A DNA stretch of 64,000 nucleotides. Origin: Hyparrhenia diplandra (lineage: Eukaryota; Streptophyta; Magnoliopsida; Poales; Poaceae). The stretch's first letter is position 1. Every line of letters begins with the position of its first letter. The notes beneath the pieces were generated by a model that was not told the DNA's origin, ran no database searches, and saw nothing but the letters and a program-made list of their open reading frames with translations. The stretch covers positions 434,001 to 498,000 of the forward strand of contig JADLZK010010165.1 in NCBI GenBank assembly GCA_015847255.1. Reading direction: 5' to 3'. Positions 24,648 through 36,008 of the stretch are shown here, piece by piece. The position numbers and the translations under genes were made by a program.

Positions 24648-24876
24648 CAATTAACCGTAGGTGAAGTGTGCCCACTTAGTCCCCGAGCCTGACGGTAGGT
24701 GGCGCAGCCACGTGGTGCCAGGGTCAAGCTGGAGTCATAGTCGTGTCGAAGTCGTGCTGTCGTCGTCGGAGTCCCCGAGCTTTGGAGAGAGGATGGAGCA
24801 CAATTCACTGTAGGTGAAGTGTGCCGACTTAGTCCCCGAGCCTGATGGTAGGTGGCGTAGCCACGTGGCGCCAGGG
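24648..24876. repeat. Direct repeat, 153-bp period
   Basis: A block of about 75 bp beginning CACAATTxACxGTAGGTGAA and containing CTTAGTCCCCGAGCCTGA occurs at 24648-24723 and 24801-24876 with a few changes. It belongs to the non-coding region between the polypurine tract and the antisense ORF. Confidence 0.75.
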
Positions 24877-25304
24877 TCACGCCCGAGTCGTAGATGAAAT
24901 CCTGCAGAAAATCAGAAGAACAAAGTCGACGCAGTCCCCGAGCGTAGGCGTAATGGTTGCACCCCCGTAGAACTGGCCAAGCACGGCACCCCGGACTGGT
25001 CAGTGTGGAGGTGCATCATTGCCTTTGCTCGGCGGATCCGTGTTAAATCCTTATCTGGGTTGACGTCAGTCCCCGAGCCAGCCTCGTAGCGAGGTCATAT
25101 CTGTGCATCGTCCTTTATACGTTGGCTCGACGTCTTGGTGGCATTTTTGTAATTTCTCTGGTAGTCTAGGGAAATTAGGGTTTTCCACCAGGTGCTTGCG
25201 ATCTTGTTCGTGTCGTGGGCCTGACGCAATGGACGGCCCACGGCCCATTTTGCGGTGCGCAGCGGCCGAAGTGTGGCGGTTGCGGTTCCCGAGGAGCGGT
25301 AGCG

Positions 25305-25310
25305 TATATA
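25305..25310 (+). promoter_or_regulatory. TATA box candidate of the antisense ORF
   Basis: TATATA followed by GG lies 135 bp upstream of the ATG at 25445, on the strand opposite to the retrotransposon. It suggests that the antisense ORF has its own core promoter. Confidence 0.45.
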
Positions 25311-25444
25311 GGAAGCCGCCGCCGCTGTCTTCACCACGCGCACTCGTCTCTTCGTCTTCCACTGTTTTGCACTTTAGATCTATTCTCCATAGAGCTCGCC
25401 GCCGCGCCGCCGCATCCTCTAGCTGCCGTCCCACCGCCCATCCG

Positions 25445-28362
25445 ATGGCGCCCAGGAAGGTGAAGGCCGCCAAGGCGCTGAAGAGGAAGCAGGAGGATCG
25501 GGCCCGCCTGATCCAGTTCCGAAAGGAAAACTGGCATCCGTCGTCGATGACGGAGGCGGAGGCTCGGGAGCTGGTGGCGGCCGGCCTTTTACTGCTCAAG
25601 CCGCTCTCCGGCTATCGGATCTTGGTCGGGGAGGAGTATCCGATGCCGGAGGACGGCGAGGTCGTCGTCTTCAAGTACTTCTACTCGCGCGGCTTTGGGC
25701 TGCCGGTGCTTGGGTGGTTCGATAAGCTACTGAGGTACTACGGTATCTCCGTCTTCAACCTCGCCCCCAACTCCATCTCCCAGGTGGCCGTCTTCATCCA
25801 CACGTGCGAGGCGTGGCTTGGGGTGGTGCCCCATTTCCACCGCGTGGCGCATTTTTGTACCAAAGTCGGCCGCAGCGGGACCGGTCCCAGCTCGTCATTG
25901 GCGGCTGCTACTTCGTCCTGCGGGAGAAGCGGGCGTCGGAGTACCTGCCGCAGAAGTTGAACCTCGCTGGCTCCAACTGGAAGCCGAAGTGGTTCTACGT
26001 CCAAAACACGCAGGGGAGCTTGCCGGAGGCGGTGGTCGTTGCTCCAACTCCATCGACTCGTTGGTCCAAGCTGCCCGAGGAGCATGACATGGATCGGGTG
26101 TGGGAGCTGCTGGCGACGTGGAAGGAGAGGCACGTCAACGCCCTTGTGGTGATGATGGACTTCGTCGCTCGCCGCATCCAGCCCTTGAAGGAGAGGGAGC
26201 ACCGCGCCTGGCAGTACTGCGACGGCTGCGAGGTGCATGAGCGGTGCTCCAGCCGGGAGGTTGCGGACGACCTCTCGCCGGATGAGGTCGTTACTCGTGC
26301 GCGGAGGTTCTTCCACAAGGATGTCTCTGTGCCCGAGAATCTTCCGCAGCCGTACAGCCTCCACAACCCTCGTCCCGATGTAAGCTCGCATGCTGCTCCC
26401 TGCGTTCGTGTTAGTTGTGAAGTTGATGCCATACTTGATTGATACCTGACGGGTCCCGGGGACGTTGTGTGTAGGGGAACGAGGTGTATTTTTCTATGCC
26501 ACCGGAGGATGGCGATCTTAATGCCCCTGCTCGTCATTTCTTACGGCAGAGGGAGGAGAAGCCGGCGAAGACATCGTCTTCGTCGCCGTCATCATCCGAG
26601 GCCTCCTTGTCCAGGGGAGGGAGTGTCTCCCGGCGGGGAACGGCCTCGAGGGCTGCCGCGGTCGCCCGGGGCACCAAGCGCAGCGTCGACGAGGAGGGCG
26701 CCGTGTCGCCAAGCGACGCCGTCAAGTGGTGTCGCCGTCTTCCGATGAAGACCACGAGCCGCTCCCGGTGCATTGGGTGTAGGTCGGGTGGTGCCCCCCG
26801 CCTGGCTGGGGAGGATGCCACCCGTATTGGCCGCGCCCAAGGGCCACTCGAGGTCCTCGCCGATGAAGTGGGAAAGGCTTCCCGGTCCGCCCGGAGTCCG
26901 CAAAAAAAGAAGTTCGTGAAGTCGGGGGAGGGGAGGCCTCCCGTCAAGTCCAAGGAAGTTTTTTCGGCTGCCATCCGCCATCGAACGAGGTAAATATAAA
27001 AGCCGTCTTCGCGTTGGCATTCCGTGATTTCGTATTGTTCCCGCTTGTCGAGCTCCCGTTGTTATTGTAGGTCCCGGCGGCTGATGTGTCATCGTTGTTC
27101 CGAGTCGCGCCAACAGCCGCCGAGCTCGGCCACGGCGGGTCGTGGTCGGTGAGCCTCCCGCCGTGGACATCAATGACCGCACCGAGGCCGTGGTGCCACC
27201 GCCGGAGGAAGAGGAGGCGCGACCATTGCCGCCGAAGTCCGCGCAGCCTTGCCGCCGGGCTACTCATCGCCGGGCGCGCCGTGAGCCATCCCCTCGTGCT
27301 TGAGGTCGAGGTCGTGGAGGAGATCCCGCCGCCCAAAGACCGGGCCGAGATGGAACAGCCGGTGATCGCGTCGTGGACGTACCGCCATGTCAACAGGGGC
27401 GGCGTCGACGTCTTCGAGGTCGTCAATCCTGTGGTTGACGAAGGGAACCTACGGAGGTTGAGGTCGGCATGCCGCATCGCGCAGCCAGCCATGGCGGAGG
27501 TTACCGCTCATTCGCCTTTAACCTGTGTCTTGTAGTTTCGCGTTCTCCTGCTTTGAAAAACTGCTGTAATGTAGGAGATCGAGGGGACGTCGGAGGTCCA
27601 CCGCCGCAAGTGGGAGGGGTACTCCCAGGTGCGCGAGAAGGCGGAGAAACTGTGGGAGGAGAACATCCTTCAAGGAACACTATCGCCGGCCTCGATCGTG
27701 GCCCGGCCGTGGAGAAGTCGGAGGCCTCCCCGCCCGCCGCCTTTTGACGCCATGTGCGAGGAGAAGGCGCGCTTTAGAGAAACTTAATGCACACCGGGCG
27801 GAGCAATCCTCGGAGTCAAAGATCTTGGCCGGCGAGGCGCAGGTTGTGGCCTCCAAGGCTCGTGAGGGCGCCGAGGAGTCGCCCGAGAGAAGGATGGTGA
27901 GTTTGCGATCTCCCCCGGTTTTTCCATTTGCGTTGTGTTTCCCTTTGTTTGAAAAGTCCTCCCGTGTTTCGATAAGAAGTCCTCCTTTTATTTTTGATAG
28001 CTGCCGCCGCCGAGACCGCTTAGGGTCCAAAGATGAGGCGCCCCGCCGCTAGTCCGAGCTAGAGGCCGAGGTCGAAAAGCTAAAAGCCGACCTCAGTGAG
28101 TTCCTCTCGATTCGCACGTCCTCTTTTCGTTGTTTTCGCTCCCGCTTTGTCTAATGCAAGATCTCCTTTGAATCTTTGAATAGCTGCTCGGCATGCGTCG
28201 GAGTAGCAGAGTCCGAGCCCGGGAGACCCACGAGGCGTTCGCTCCGGTGCTGGATTACCTGGTTCCGCCATGGCCTACGGGAGAAGATGGGGCTCTGACT
28301 TTCGTCGAGCGCTGCCGCCACGCATGGAGGGAGCTCTGGTCCTCTGTTATGGGCCGGCCTGC
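25445..28362 (+). pseudogene. Retrotransposon antisense ORF (putative gypsy-type transposon domain), spliced, frameshifted, truncated
   Basis: The ATG at 25445 opens MAPRKVKAAKALKRKQ. Residues about 60-150 match the plant 'putative gypsy type transposon' (Transposase_28) domain: EEYPMPEDGEVVVF, SRGFGLPV, LAPNSISQVAVFIHTCEAWL, PHFHRVAHFCTK. A 1-bp frameshift near 25886 moves the frame; it then continues with QLVIGGCYFVLREKRASEYL and SNWKPKWFYVQN. Plausible exons by GT...AG: 25445-26379, 26475-26989, 27071-27498, 27575-27896, 28001-28095 and 28184 to the truncation at 28362. Several later exons do not stay open, so the copy is dead. The function of these antisense ORFs is unknown; they occur only inside Tat-type elements and run opposite to gag-pol. 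An LTR inserted or joined at 28363 removes the 3' end. Confidence 0.7.
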
Positions 28363-30057
28363 TGTTGGCATTTCTTAACGCAATCAAAGGAAACAGGTAT
28401 AAAACCCATCCCCAATAAGAGCGTCGAAATGCGCGCACGACATTCCCAAGTAAACCACCATGTCGGTGATCCGAAATGGAACTCGTCAACGGATAGATCT
28501 TGCCATCTTAGATATTCATCCGCAAGCGCACGGATCTATCATTGTAGCATTTCACGGGAAGTATTCAGTGGTATCGTTATTTATATTTTCCCAAAGGAAG
28601 GCATGTGATTAATAAATTAGCATGGCATCCGAATAGAGGAACATGTGTTTGCTTAGACCAAAATGTTCATAATAGGGGTAAGCAATAACGGTTCATGGAT
28701 AGTGTGACACACACTTAAGAATCCACCAAAGAAAAGGATAAAGAAAATAGATAAAGAATAAATGAATAATTGAATAACCTAATGGAGTAGTTCTAATGTA
28801 TCTAGTCATGGCCATACAAATGAATAGTTAGGATCATATGCAAACCGATTTAATCATGGTTAGGTCTAGGATAGCGGGGAGACTCCCCGGATACCATACG
28901 GCCCGATAGGAAGCATTTACGAACTCCTACGTAACATACGAACGTGGGGGATTTCAAGGGGACGGTCAAGGCTTGTCACGACCAAGCCGCCTACCCCCTC
29001 AACCGTGGCATGCCCTCATATCCGCAGGTGTCGTAATACCGGGCACCATGCCCGCATATTAGAGCACTACTCTTGTCCCCCGGGATCCCCACTCGTCGAA
29101 TGGACGGACTAGAACAAGAGCAAACCCGAAGGAACAACGAACCGATATCCCACCTCTAATCAAGTTAGGCATATGATGATCGATGATGAACTGTAATGAA
29201 CATGTCAAGATTATGATATGTAAACTATATGCTAGTTCATATACCAACACAAGAACATGAACAAAACTATACTCTAGTTCATAAGTTAGGCCAAGAACAT
29301 AAATATAAGACTTGCAAATAGAAGAATGCTCCATAGAGGGGATGTATTACCAAAGCACTTTCTTCTAGGAGACAAGCCCTCCTTGTAGCTCTTCTACTCC
29401 AAGTGTTAACTAAGAAAGAATAAAGAAGAAAGAAGAAGAAGAAAGAAGAAGTAGAAGAGAGAGAGGTAGAGGTGGTAGAGAGAGAGAGATTCTTTGGTTT
29501 CTTTGGACTCCAAGTGGTGTGTGTTGAGAGAGGGAGAGAGGGGGCCTACTTATACACTTGGAGGAGGGGCCTAAGTGCTAATTTACATCAAAACCGACTG
29601 GTAAACCTTCCTTGTATGCGAAAACCGACCAACGCAGGCGGAAACCTCGTTTGGAAAGTGCACGAACCGCCTCCCGAGGCTGGGCCGAAACCGCCTCGGG
29701 GGGGGGCGCGGCGCACAGTGGTGGTGCTTGCGCGCACCCCCGGGCTCGGCCCCGCCCGGGTCTCGGTGGGGTGTCGTCTTTCGCCACGAAAAGTTGTGGG
29801 CCGGGCTGTGCTCGGCCCCATTTGATGTTTTGGGTCGATTTGCTCTTGGGCTTGGGTTTTGCAATAATGCGCTTTCTCGGAAGGCGTACTTTGGTCGATT
29901 TTCCACTTGCTTTTATTATAAATCTGCAAAATAAAATACAAGACACTACAAGTGGAATTTATTAGTGATAAAAGTATATGAGTATAAAAAGGTTTAATTT
30001 TACTCCCTTTATGGTAGTAAGTTGACGGGAAAAATATGTCGTTGGTTACCGTCAACA
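28363..30057 (-). mobile_element. Solo or truncated LTR of the same gypsy-like family (copy C)
   Basis: It starts TGTTGGCATTTCTTAACGCA and ends GTTACCGTCAACA. It shares the CAAGCGCA hairpin, the TTGTAGCATTTCACGGGAAG block and the minus-strand TATAAGTAGG promoter (near 29550) with the other LTRs. Flanks CCTGC and GTTAG do not match, so no target duplication remains. Neither a primer site nor a purine tract adjoins it. A GA-rich tract lies at 29400-29500. Confidence 0.7.
28518..28535 (-). other. Conserved LTR hairpin, copy 3
   Basis: Five-bp stem ATCCG / CGGAT around CAAGCGCA. The loop is identical to the copy at 12669-12688 while the stem differs at paired positions. Confidence 0.65.
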
Positions 30058-31287
30058 GTTAGCCAGTCTTTAGAGCTACTTGTTCACTTCGGGCACCGGC
30101 CCACGCCCATACCGGGCAGTGTCCGGCAATTAGCACTACGTCACACCCGAACAAGGGGGGATTTCAGAGGACGGTCAAGGCTGTCACAACCCAGCCGCCT
30201 ACCCCCACGACCGTGGGGTGCTTCGCAAAAGATAGACAACCGCTAGCCCAAACACCATGTCTACGCTAGTGATTATCACTCTAGTGTTTGCCAGGTTCCC
30301 CGGTCAAAGGGTTCCACCACTAGAGTTCCGCCCCGAAGGTACGACTATCGATCCCGCAAACAAGTAGATAAAGCTTGGATAAAGAAAAGACAATAAAGAT
30401 GAAAGGAACCGTGGAAGCTTACTCAGCCAAGATCCCGTGAAGGAGCTAAGTACGAATCCACCGAGGTACAAGTCCGGGGAGCCACCGACAAGTCCGGCAC
30501 TTCCCCGCTCTCGCCACTCACATCTCTCCTCCGCCGATCTCTCTACTACCTAGGTAGGGACTAAGCCCATAGGAGTGTTGCTCAAGAGTAGAGGGGAGAG
30601 CTCTCTAAGAGGAGAGGGAGAGACTCTTCCTTGGAATGGTGTGTTTGAATGAGAGGGAGGAGCCATCTATTTATAGGAGGGGGAGAGGGAATGTGCCATG
30701 GAATATTCCTCCAAATCGACCTCACCACGACGTCTAGGTTCAGTGAACGTGGCAGCCAACACCGCACCGCCTCTTCTCGTGCATTGATTGCACCGCCAGA
30801 GAAAGATGGGCCCGAACCGCCACAAAACGGGTGCGCGGGCGCACCAGGATCAGGGCCGTTTGGGCTGAAACTTTGCCGGAGCGCATGGGCCTCGGAGTAA
30901 GCTTCATTTTGACTGTTCGTTCGCTGAATTCTAATTTCGTATGAGAAAGTTATGCCCAAAATACTAAACCCATGTCCTGCGGCCCGTTATCATTTCATGT
31001 TGGATTCGGGCCTCGACCTCTTGGGCTTGTGTTTGGATATTGATATTTTATGGGCTTTTCTCCTCTCTTCTCCTTGCTTTTCTTATGTCCATTTAGGGCC
31101 TTGTTATCTTTTATATGTTTTCCTTTGCTTTTGGCCCAAAATGTATATGTTTCCAACATTGCCCTGCAAAACAAGTGAAGTACCAAAACTTGTGGAAATG
31201 GTTAGCTCAAAGCCCTATTGCTTTTGTGTTTTGGTAGATTTATACTAATGTTGACGGTATAAAATATGTAGTTAACGACCGTCAACA
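30058..31287 (-). repeat. 3' LTR of the gag/protease-like retrotransposon (truncated)
   Basis: It matches 36231-37391 nearly base for base except for a 63-bp block (30140-30202) present only here and small indels near the start. The part equivalent to 36034-36230 is missing. The LTR starts TGTTGACGG on the minus strand at 31287, next to the purine tract. A minus-strand TATAAATA lies at 30668-30675. Confidence 0.88.
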
Positions 31288-31302
31288 AACTCCCCCACAC
31301 TT
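31288..31302 (-). other. Polypurine tract of the gag/protease-like retrotransposon
   Basis: The minus strand reads AAGTGTGGGGGAGTT immediately before the LTR start TGTTGAC. This purine run next to an LTR is diagnostic of the plus-strand primer site. Confidence 0.8.
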
Positions 31303-34086
31303 AGTCCTTTGCTCGTCCTCGAGTAAAGGTTGTGAGGACTAAGATGGGTCATCTCCTTGATATGTAACCTGCATACAAGTTATTCCAAGCTTCACCTGCA
31401 CTTGTGAACTTTTTGATGTGTCTACCATATTAATCTGGGGTAATTGAATTATGGAACAACATAGACTCAAATCCCCTTGCTTCAAATAAGTGCAGGAACT
31501 TGGGTTTTCATTTGATTTTGAAAATGTAAATATAGCCTTGCTCCTCAAATGTTTCACTCAGATCACTCAATTTTGTGGTTGGTTCCTCACCAAGGCATAT
31601 CAGAGTTTTACCTTCTTTCTTTCCTACTTCTAAAAAGCTTATGTGGATCTTTGGAAAGATATGAAGGCATACTTACTCCGCATGTATTGCTTGGTCAAAG
31701 CTCGGATCCAAGGAGAAGGATGGCATACCCCTAGATCAAGAAGTGCATGTGTGTGGATATATCAAAGTGGAACCTATACTATACTCCTTGATATGAGTGA
31801 TCTCTCTTATGAAAACTTTATTCTTGAGAACATGGCTATTTTCTCTTTTCTTGCATGAGCCTTCATGTGCTCATCATTTTTTTTCTCTTCTTTTTTTTTC
31901 ATAAAAGTCTTGGACCTTCATGTGTCCAACTCTTTTTTCATGGGACCTTCATGTGTCCCTTTATTTTTTCATAGCCATGTCTCTTAAACCACAAATATAG
32001 AGAGATCACTATCTGGTAGAACATGGAGTATTTATTTCTAAGATGTCTTTTTGTGTCTACTCCCAGTGTAGGAGCAGAGTTTTTGTATGGTGGACGGAAG
32101 CATGTTTTAGCGTATTCCCAGTGTAGGAATAGCTGATATATGTGGCGTGCAAGTGATCTTGATCTTGGGGGCATGACAACTATCTCAACAAGGGTCAACA
32201 AGACTTGACACAAGCTCAATGCAAAGATAAGTAGCGTATATATGTGGAAGGTTTTTGCACTTGATAAACTTGATATGGCTCTGGTAGGAATTTGCATATC
32301 ATTGAGGAGCATGCTATTTGAATTTTAAATTTTTGAAAACAAATCCCAAGTTCATATAAAAGAGCAAGGTTCATCTCATCCAGCTATATCACATATTCCA
32401 ATTACTTAGATAACATGGGGTCCCTATGATAGATGGTTCACAAGGCATAGGAATATTAGCGAGGAATAAAGAGTATGCACGTTTTATCAAAGGATAGCAT
32501 GGAGATGGAGCATCAAAAGTTTTGTCTTTTTGAAAAGTACATTTTTTTTAAAACTTCAAAACTTTTGGGAGATGCGAGAGCGAGAGATTTGCACAAACCA
32601 CCGTTTGAAGTGGAAGGAGTTAATGGTAGTCGTTCATCTCGTCCTTCTCCATCATGAATTGCTTGATGATTGTGCATTGTGTTGGGGAAATCTCGGATGG
32701 GTGTGATTGTATGCTTGAGAGATCTCCCCCACACTTATTCTTGTACTGGTTTTATTCTAACAAAGGACACAAAACAAAAGAAAACAAACACATGGCTCTT
32801 CCGGCAAGAACACCGTGGAGCCTTTATTGTAAAAACTTTATTTTATTTTATTTTATTTGTTCACCACAACATCACTCAAGCAAGGCTAACATAAAGAAGC
32901 AGTGTAAGCAAAGCCTTGATTTATCTCCAACATAAGATACTCCCAAAGATCATGACAACAAAGCTCTAAGTTCATTAACCTAGATCTGACACCATGTCAA
33001 AGTTTGATTAAAGGAGATCATTTTACCCTAAGCACCATGCTTAATGTAAAAGACCTATGGATGCATTACTCGAGTAAATGCACCCAAACTCAAAGCATAA
33101 ATCATGGCGAGGGAAGCATGACGTTTTAATTTCATGGAGACAAGAACGAGTGAATGAGTTGGTGAACGTTACCTTTGCATACCTGAGTATAAATACCGAC
33201 AGCATTTATAGATGAAGCATCAAAGTTGTTGCTGCGGGTTGCGTGATGGCTCAGCCCAGGTGCATCTCAAGGCTAGGCCACACACATGATGTGTGTGCGG
33301 GCCATGGGCCTTGATGGTAGTAGCAAAGGATGAGAGGAGAACCCTTCTTGCTTGTTGAAGCATTGAAGGGTGGAGTCAGGCAGCACATTGGTATTTATCT
33401 TGACCATGTGGGGCCAACCTACTCCTCTCTTCTCTTATTCTTTTTTTTTTTCTATTCTATATATTTTTATTTTTTTTTTTTTGACAAAACTCTCTTTTTG
33501 TTTTCTTTTCGACAACACTTTTTTTTTTCTTCTTTTCTCTTTTTCTTTATTATTATTTTTTTCTCATCTCTTTTTTTTTCAATTCTTTTTTTTTTTTCTT
33601 TTCCTTTTTTTTTTTTTTTTTTCAGCAAGGCAGGGCTGACATCATCTCTTATTCACCATCATCTTTTTATATGATGCCTTGGTGTGTATGGAACTTTGAG
33701 ATTCTCGCCATCTTCTCCCCCCCCCCACACACACACACACACTTGGACTTTTGTGTAAAAGTCAAGTGTACAAGGTTCGGTCTCCTTTTGAGTGTGTTTC
33801 ACCATCCATGAGCATCAAAGTTTTTTTTTTGTGCTGATGTCGGCCCCATGTTTTCAAGCGTCGCATGCCTCTTTGTTCTTCTTAATCGATCTCCACCTGA
33901 AATGGTTAGCGACAAGAATACCCAAAGGTGCACACTAACTTGATAACATGCTCTTGCTTTTATTAATAAGAACAGAGGTTTTTTTTATTATTTTTTATGA
34001 TAGTCAGGGGTATCTCCCGGCAGTGCTTTCTTTATGGTCGTAAGCTTGACCGCGGGAAAATATCTTGCAGCTGATGGTGGTGAAGT
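31303..34086. other. Non-coding interior of the retrotransposon
   Basis: No open frame with domain character on either strand. At 33421-33623 there is an extreme pyrimidine/T-rich run (plus strand) and at 33720-33745 a C-run followed by (CA)n. The long phenylalanine-rich frames over the T-run are composition artefacts. Here an autonomous relative would carry reverse transcriptase and integrase. Confidence 0.6.
32721..32737 (-). other. Second, internal polypurine-like tract
   Basis: The minus strand reads AAGTGTGGGGGAGATC, almost the same as the tract next to the 3' LTR but 1.4 kb upstream of it. It may serve as an extra plus-strand primer or mark an older LTR junction. Confidence 0.5.
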
Positions 34087-35213
34087 TCACGGCCTCACCA
34101 CTAAGAATTTAGCGTTACGCTTAAGCTGCAAGGTGAGAGCCATCGTGCCACTACGAGATTGGCAAAACTTGTGATATACGAAGACATCCACAACCATCCT
34201 CTTAAAAAGTTTGTGAGTGAGGATCAAAAGACGGTTGGGATCCTCGTAGAGGCACGTGGTCAAAAGCAAGACAACTCTAGAGATCCAAAAAGGTGAGCAT
34301 GAAACGTGAGGGATCTTAAAAGAAAACTTTTCATGCTCCTTAGCGGTTTCTATATCGATCTCTAGAGTTGGTGCTTCATGCATGTCCATGGTGCATGAGT
34401 TTTTATCCTCACAAGATGTGTCATGAAGGACGAATGTTGAATCTCGACCATTGTTAAGAACAACGTTTTGTTGGCCAGAGGGACATGTCTTGTGTTCTAG
34501 TGAGGGCGATGGGTGTTTCGTTTCACTAAGATGCGAAAGCAACTTAGGTGAATCGACTGGAGTTATGAACTTTGCCTCCTCGAACAGGTTTTGGTTGGGA
34601 AGATGCTTCGCCTTTGGGATTTCTAGGCGAGAGGCACAAGCATTCTTTCCCAACTTCTCATCATGGCTCTCCTCTATAGTTTTTTCATGAAAAAGCTTTT
34701 CGAGAGGGTGGCCTATGAGAAGATCAAAGTCGAGGATGGGATAGATATAGAAGTCTAAGTGAACCCCAGTTTCATGAATTTTTATTGGCATGGCCCTAGC
34801 AATCCCACAACATGCAAAGATGAGGTCAAACTGACCTTTAAAAAGTCTATCGGTCGAGGCTAGCGGCATATTACCCAAAAGGGTTTCCGCAAGATATTGC
34901 GACATGATATTTGCCTCTACTGTGGGGTTGTGTAGGGCATTTAAGGAATTTCCTCGTAATGAACAAGATATAGTCGTGAAAGGTGAAAGAATCTGAATTG
35001 CTTCAGAAGAATGTTTCACCTCCATTAACCATTCTTTTGAAGGTTTTGTGTTAGAGGAAGTTTCCTTAGAAGGATATGTGCTCCATTTGCTCCATTCGTG
35101 CCATAGAAGGTTCAAGGTTCTCCCATGATCCTCAAATTTGATCGGGAACTCCGAAGGATTAAGCATCCCTTCCTTCGGTGTTCGTGGTTCGGGTGAGGGC
35201 TCAACAGTCGGTT
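34087..35213 (-). pseudogene. Retropepsin-like region of the retrotransposon, catalytic site lost
   Basis: A 359-codon open stretch (35166-34087) is in frame with upstream sequence to about 35213. Its middle has the conserved pattern of the aspartic-protease-like domain of grass gypsy elements: NIMSQYLAETLLGNMPLAST, RLFKGQFDLIFACCGIARAM, then LDFDLLIGHPLEKLF. The position where an active retropepsin has D-T/S-G reads HNPTVEAN, so the catalytic aspartate is absent. The C-terminal 150 residues show no recognised domain. It is joined to gag only through a frameshift near 35210-35240. Confidence 0.65.
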
Positions 35214-35920
35214 TGATGGTGTAGGGAATGGTTCGACTGATGAGGGCTCCTCAAAGCTTGACATGCCCTTGTTGTGGAGGGGAGTTGTTTCTACAACGGG
35301 AGAAGCATGCTTCTCTAGGATGTGATCAAGGATTTTCCTCTGTTCCGTTGTAGGTTTACATGCAAACGACCCTCCAGCGGCCATGTCAAGGCATAGGGCA
35401 GCATCTATGTCAGGACCCGAACAAAAGATATGCAAAAGCACACTATCGGGTAATGACAAGTCTGGGCCGACATGTATTAACGTTGTAAGCCTGGCCTAGG
35501 CTGCACCTATGGACTCCTTCTCATCCTGCTCGAAATCGAGGATTGTCCTTGGTAGGGTGTTGATGGGGGAAAATGCTAGACAGAAATTGTCTTTGAGTTC
35601 TTCCCAATCCCCATTCAAACTTCCTACGACATTAGTGTACCATTGTTTTGCTTTCCCTTTGAGGGAGAACGGAAACAACTTCCACATGAGAATTTCTTGT
35701 GTCATACCAGGAATGCTTAGGCATGCACATATCTCCTCGAAATCTTGTAGGTGACTACAAGGGTTTTTGGTGTAGTAACCGGAGAAAGGGTCCGCCCGAA
35801 CAATGGCTTTTAAATATGGAGGGAGTTCATAGCCGGATGAAAGTTTTGGTTTTGAAAAAGATTGTGGCTCTGTGAACTCCTCCGTTGAAGCGAAGGATTT
35901 TCAAAAGGTGTGGGCTTCAT
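35112..35920 (-). pseudogene. Retrotransposon gag (broken)
   Basis: The likely start is the ATG at 35920-35918, 90 bp inside the primer site. A frameshift near 35890 precedes the capsid-like part, which reads GYYTKNPCSHLQDFEEICAC and LFPFSLKGKAKQWY, the Retrotrans_gag signature. A single TAG at 35498-35496 falls where the family has a tryptophan. The same frame then continues through LDMAAGGSF to a stop at 35112. Gag forms the virus-like particle that packages element RNA. Two frameshifts and a nonsense codon make this copy inactive. No zinc knuckle (CCHC) was found. Confidence 0.75.
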
Positions 35921-36008
35921 TTCGTAAAAAGAAAATAAATAACTATTTTGTTGTTTTTTTAAAAAGATAGATACGAGGACAAACTAGGTTCGGAGATAAT
36001 AGCAACCG

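Larger units (their letters stand above)
23714..28362 (-). mobile_element. Truncated Tat-like Ty3/gypsy retrotransposon (3' LTR plus antisense ORF region)
   Basis: Reading the minus strand, a purine tract (24217-24236) precedes an LTR that starts TGCCCCCC at 24216 and runs to about 23714. The LTR carries a TATATAAGG promoter on the minus strand and the GGTTCGGGCC / ACCCTACGTCCTG block common in grass LTRs. Upstream of the purine tract, on the opposite strand, lies a spliced antisense ORF (25445 onward). This order (antisense ORF between pol and 3' LTR) is known for Tat-lineage elements. No gag or pol is present because the element is cut at 28362 by another LTR. Confidence 0.65.

Noticed and set aside
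29578..30055. Proline/arginine-rich frames around 29.6-30.0 kb
   Set aside because: Inside LTR copy C, overlapping in several phases, without domain character.
28363..30057. Copy C as a flanking LTR of the neighbouring retrotransposon
   Set aside because: Its sequence differs clearly from the 30058/36034 LTR pair and neither PBS nor PPT adjoins it, so it is treated as a separate LTR.
30582..30959. 125-codon frame repeated at 36692-37069
   Set aside because: Duplicated only because both are LTRs of one element; it includes the LTR promoter region and is not a gene.
33330..33674. Phenylalanine-rich frames that look like membrane proteins
   Set aside because: They translate a T-rich simple-sequence run inside a retrotransposon.
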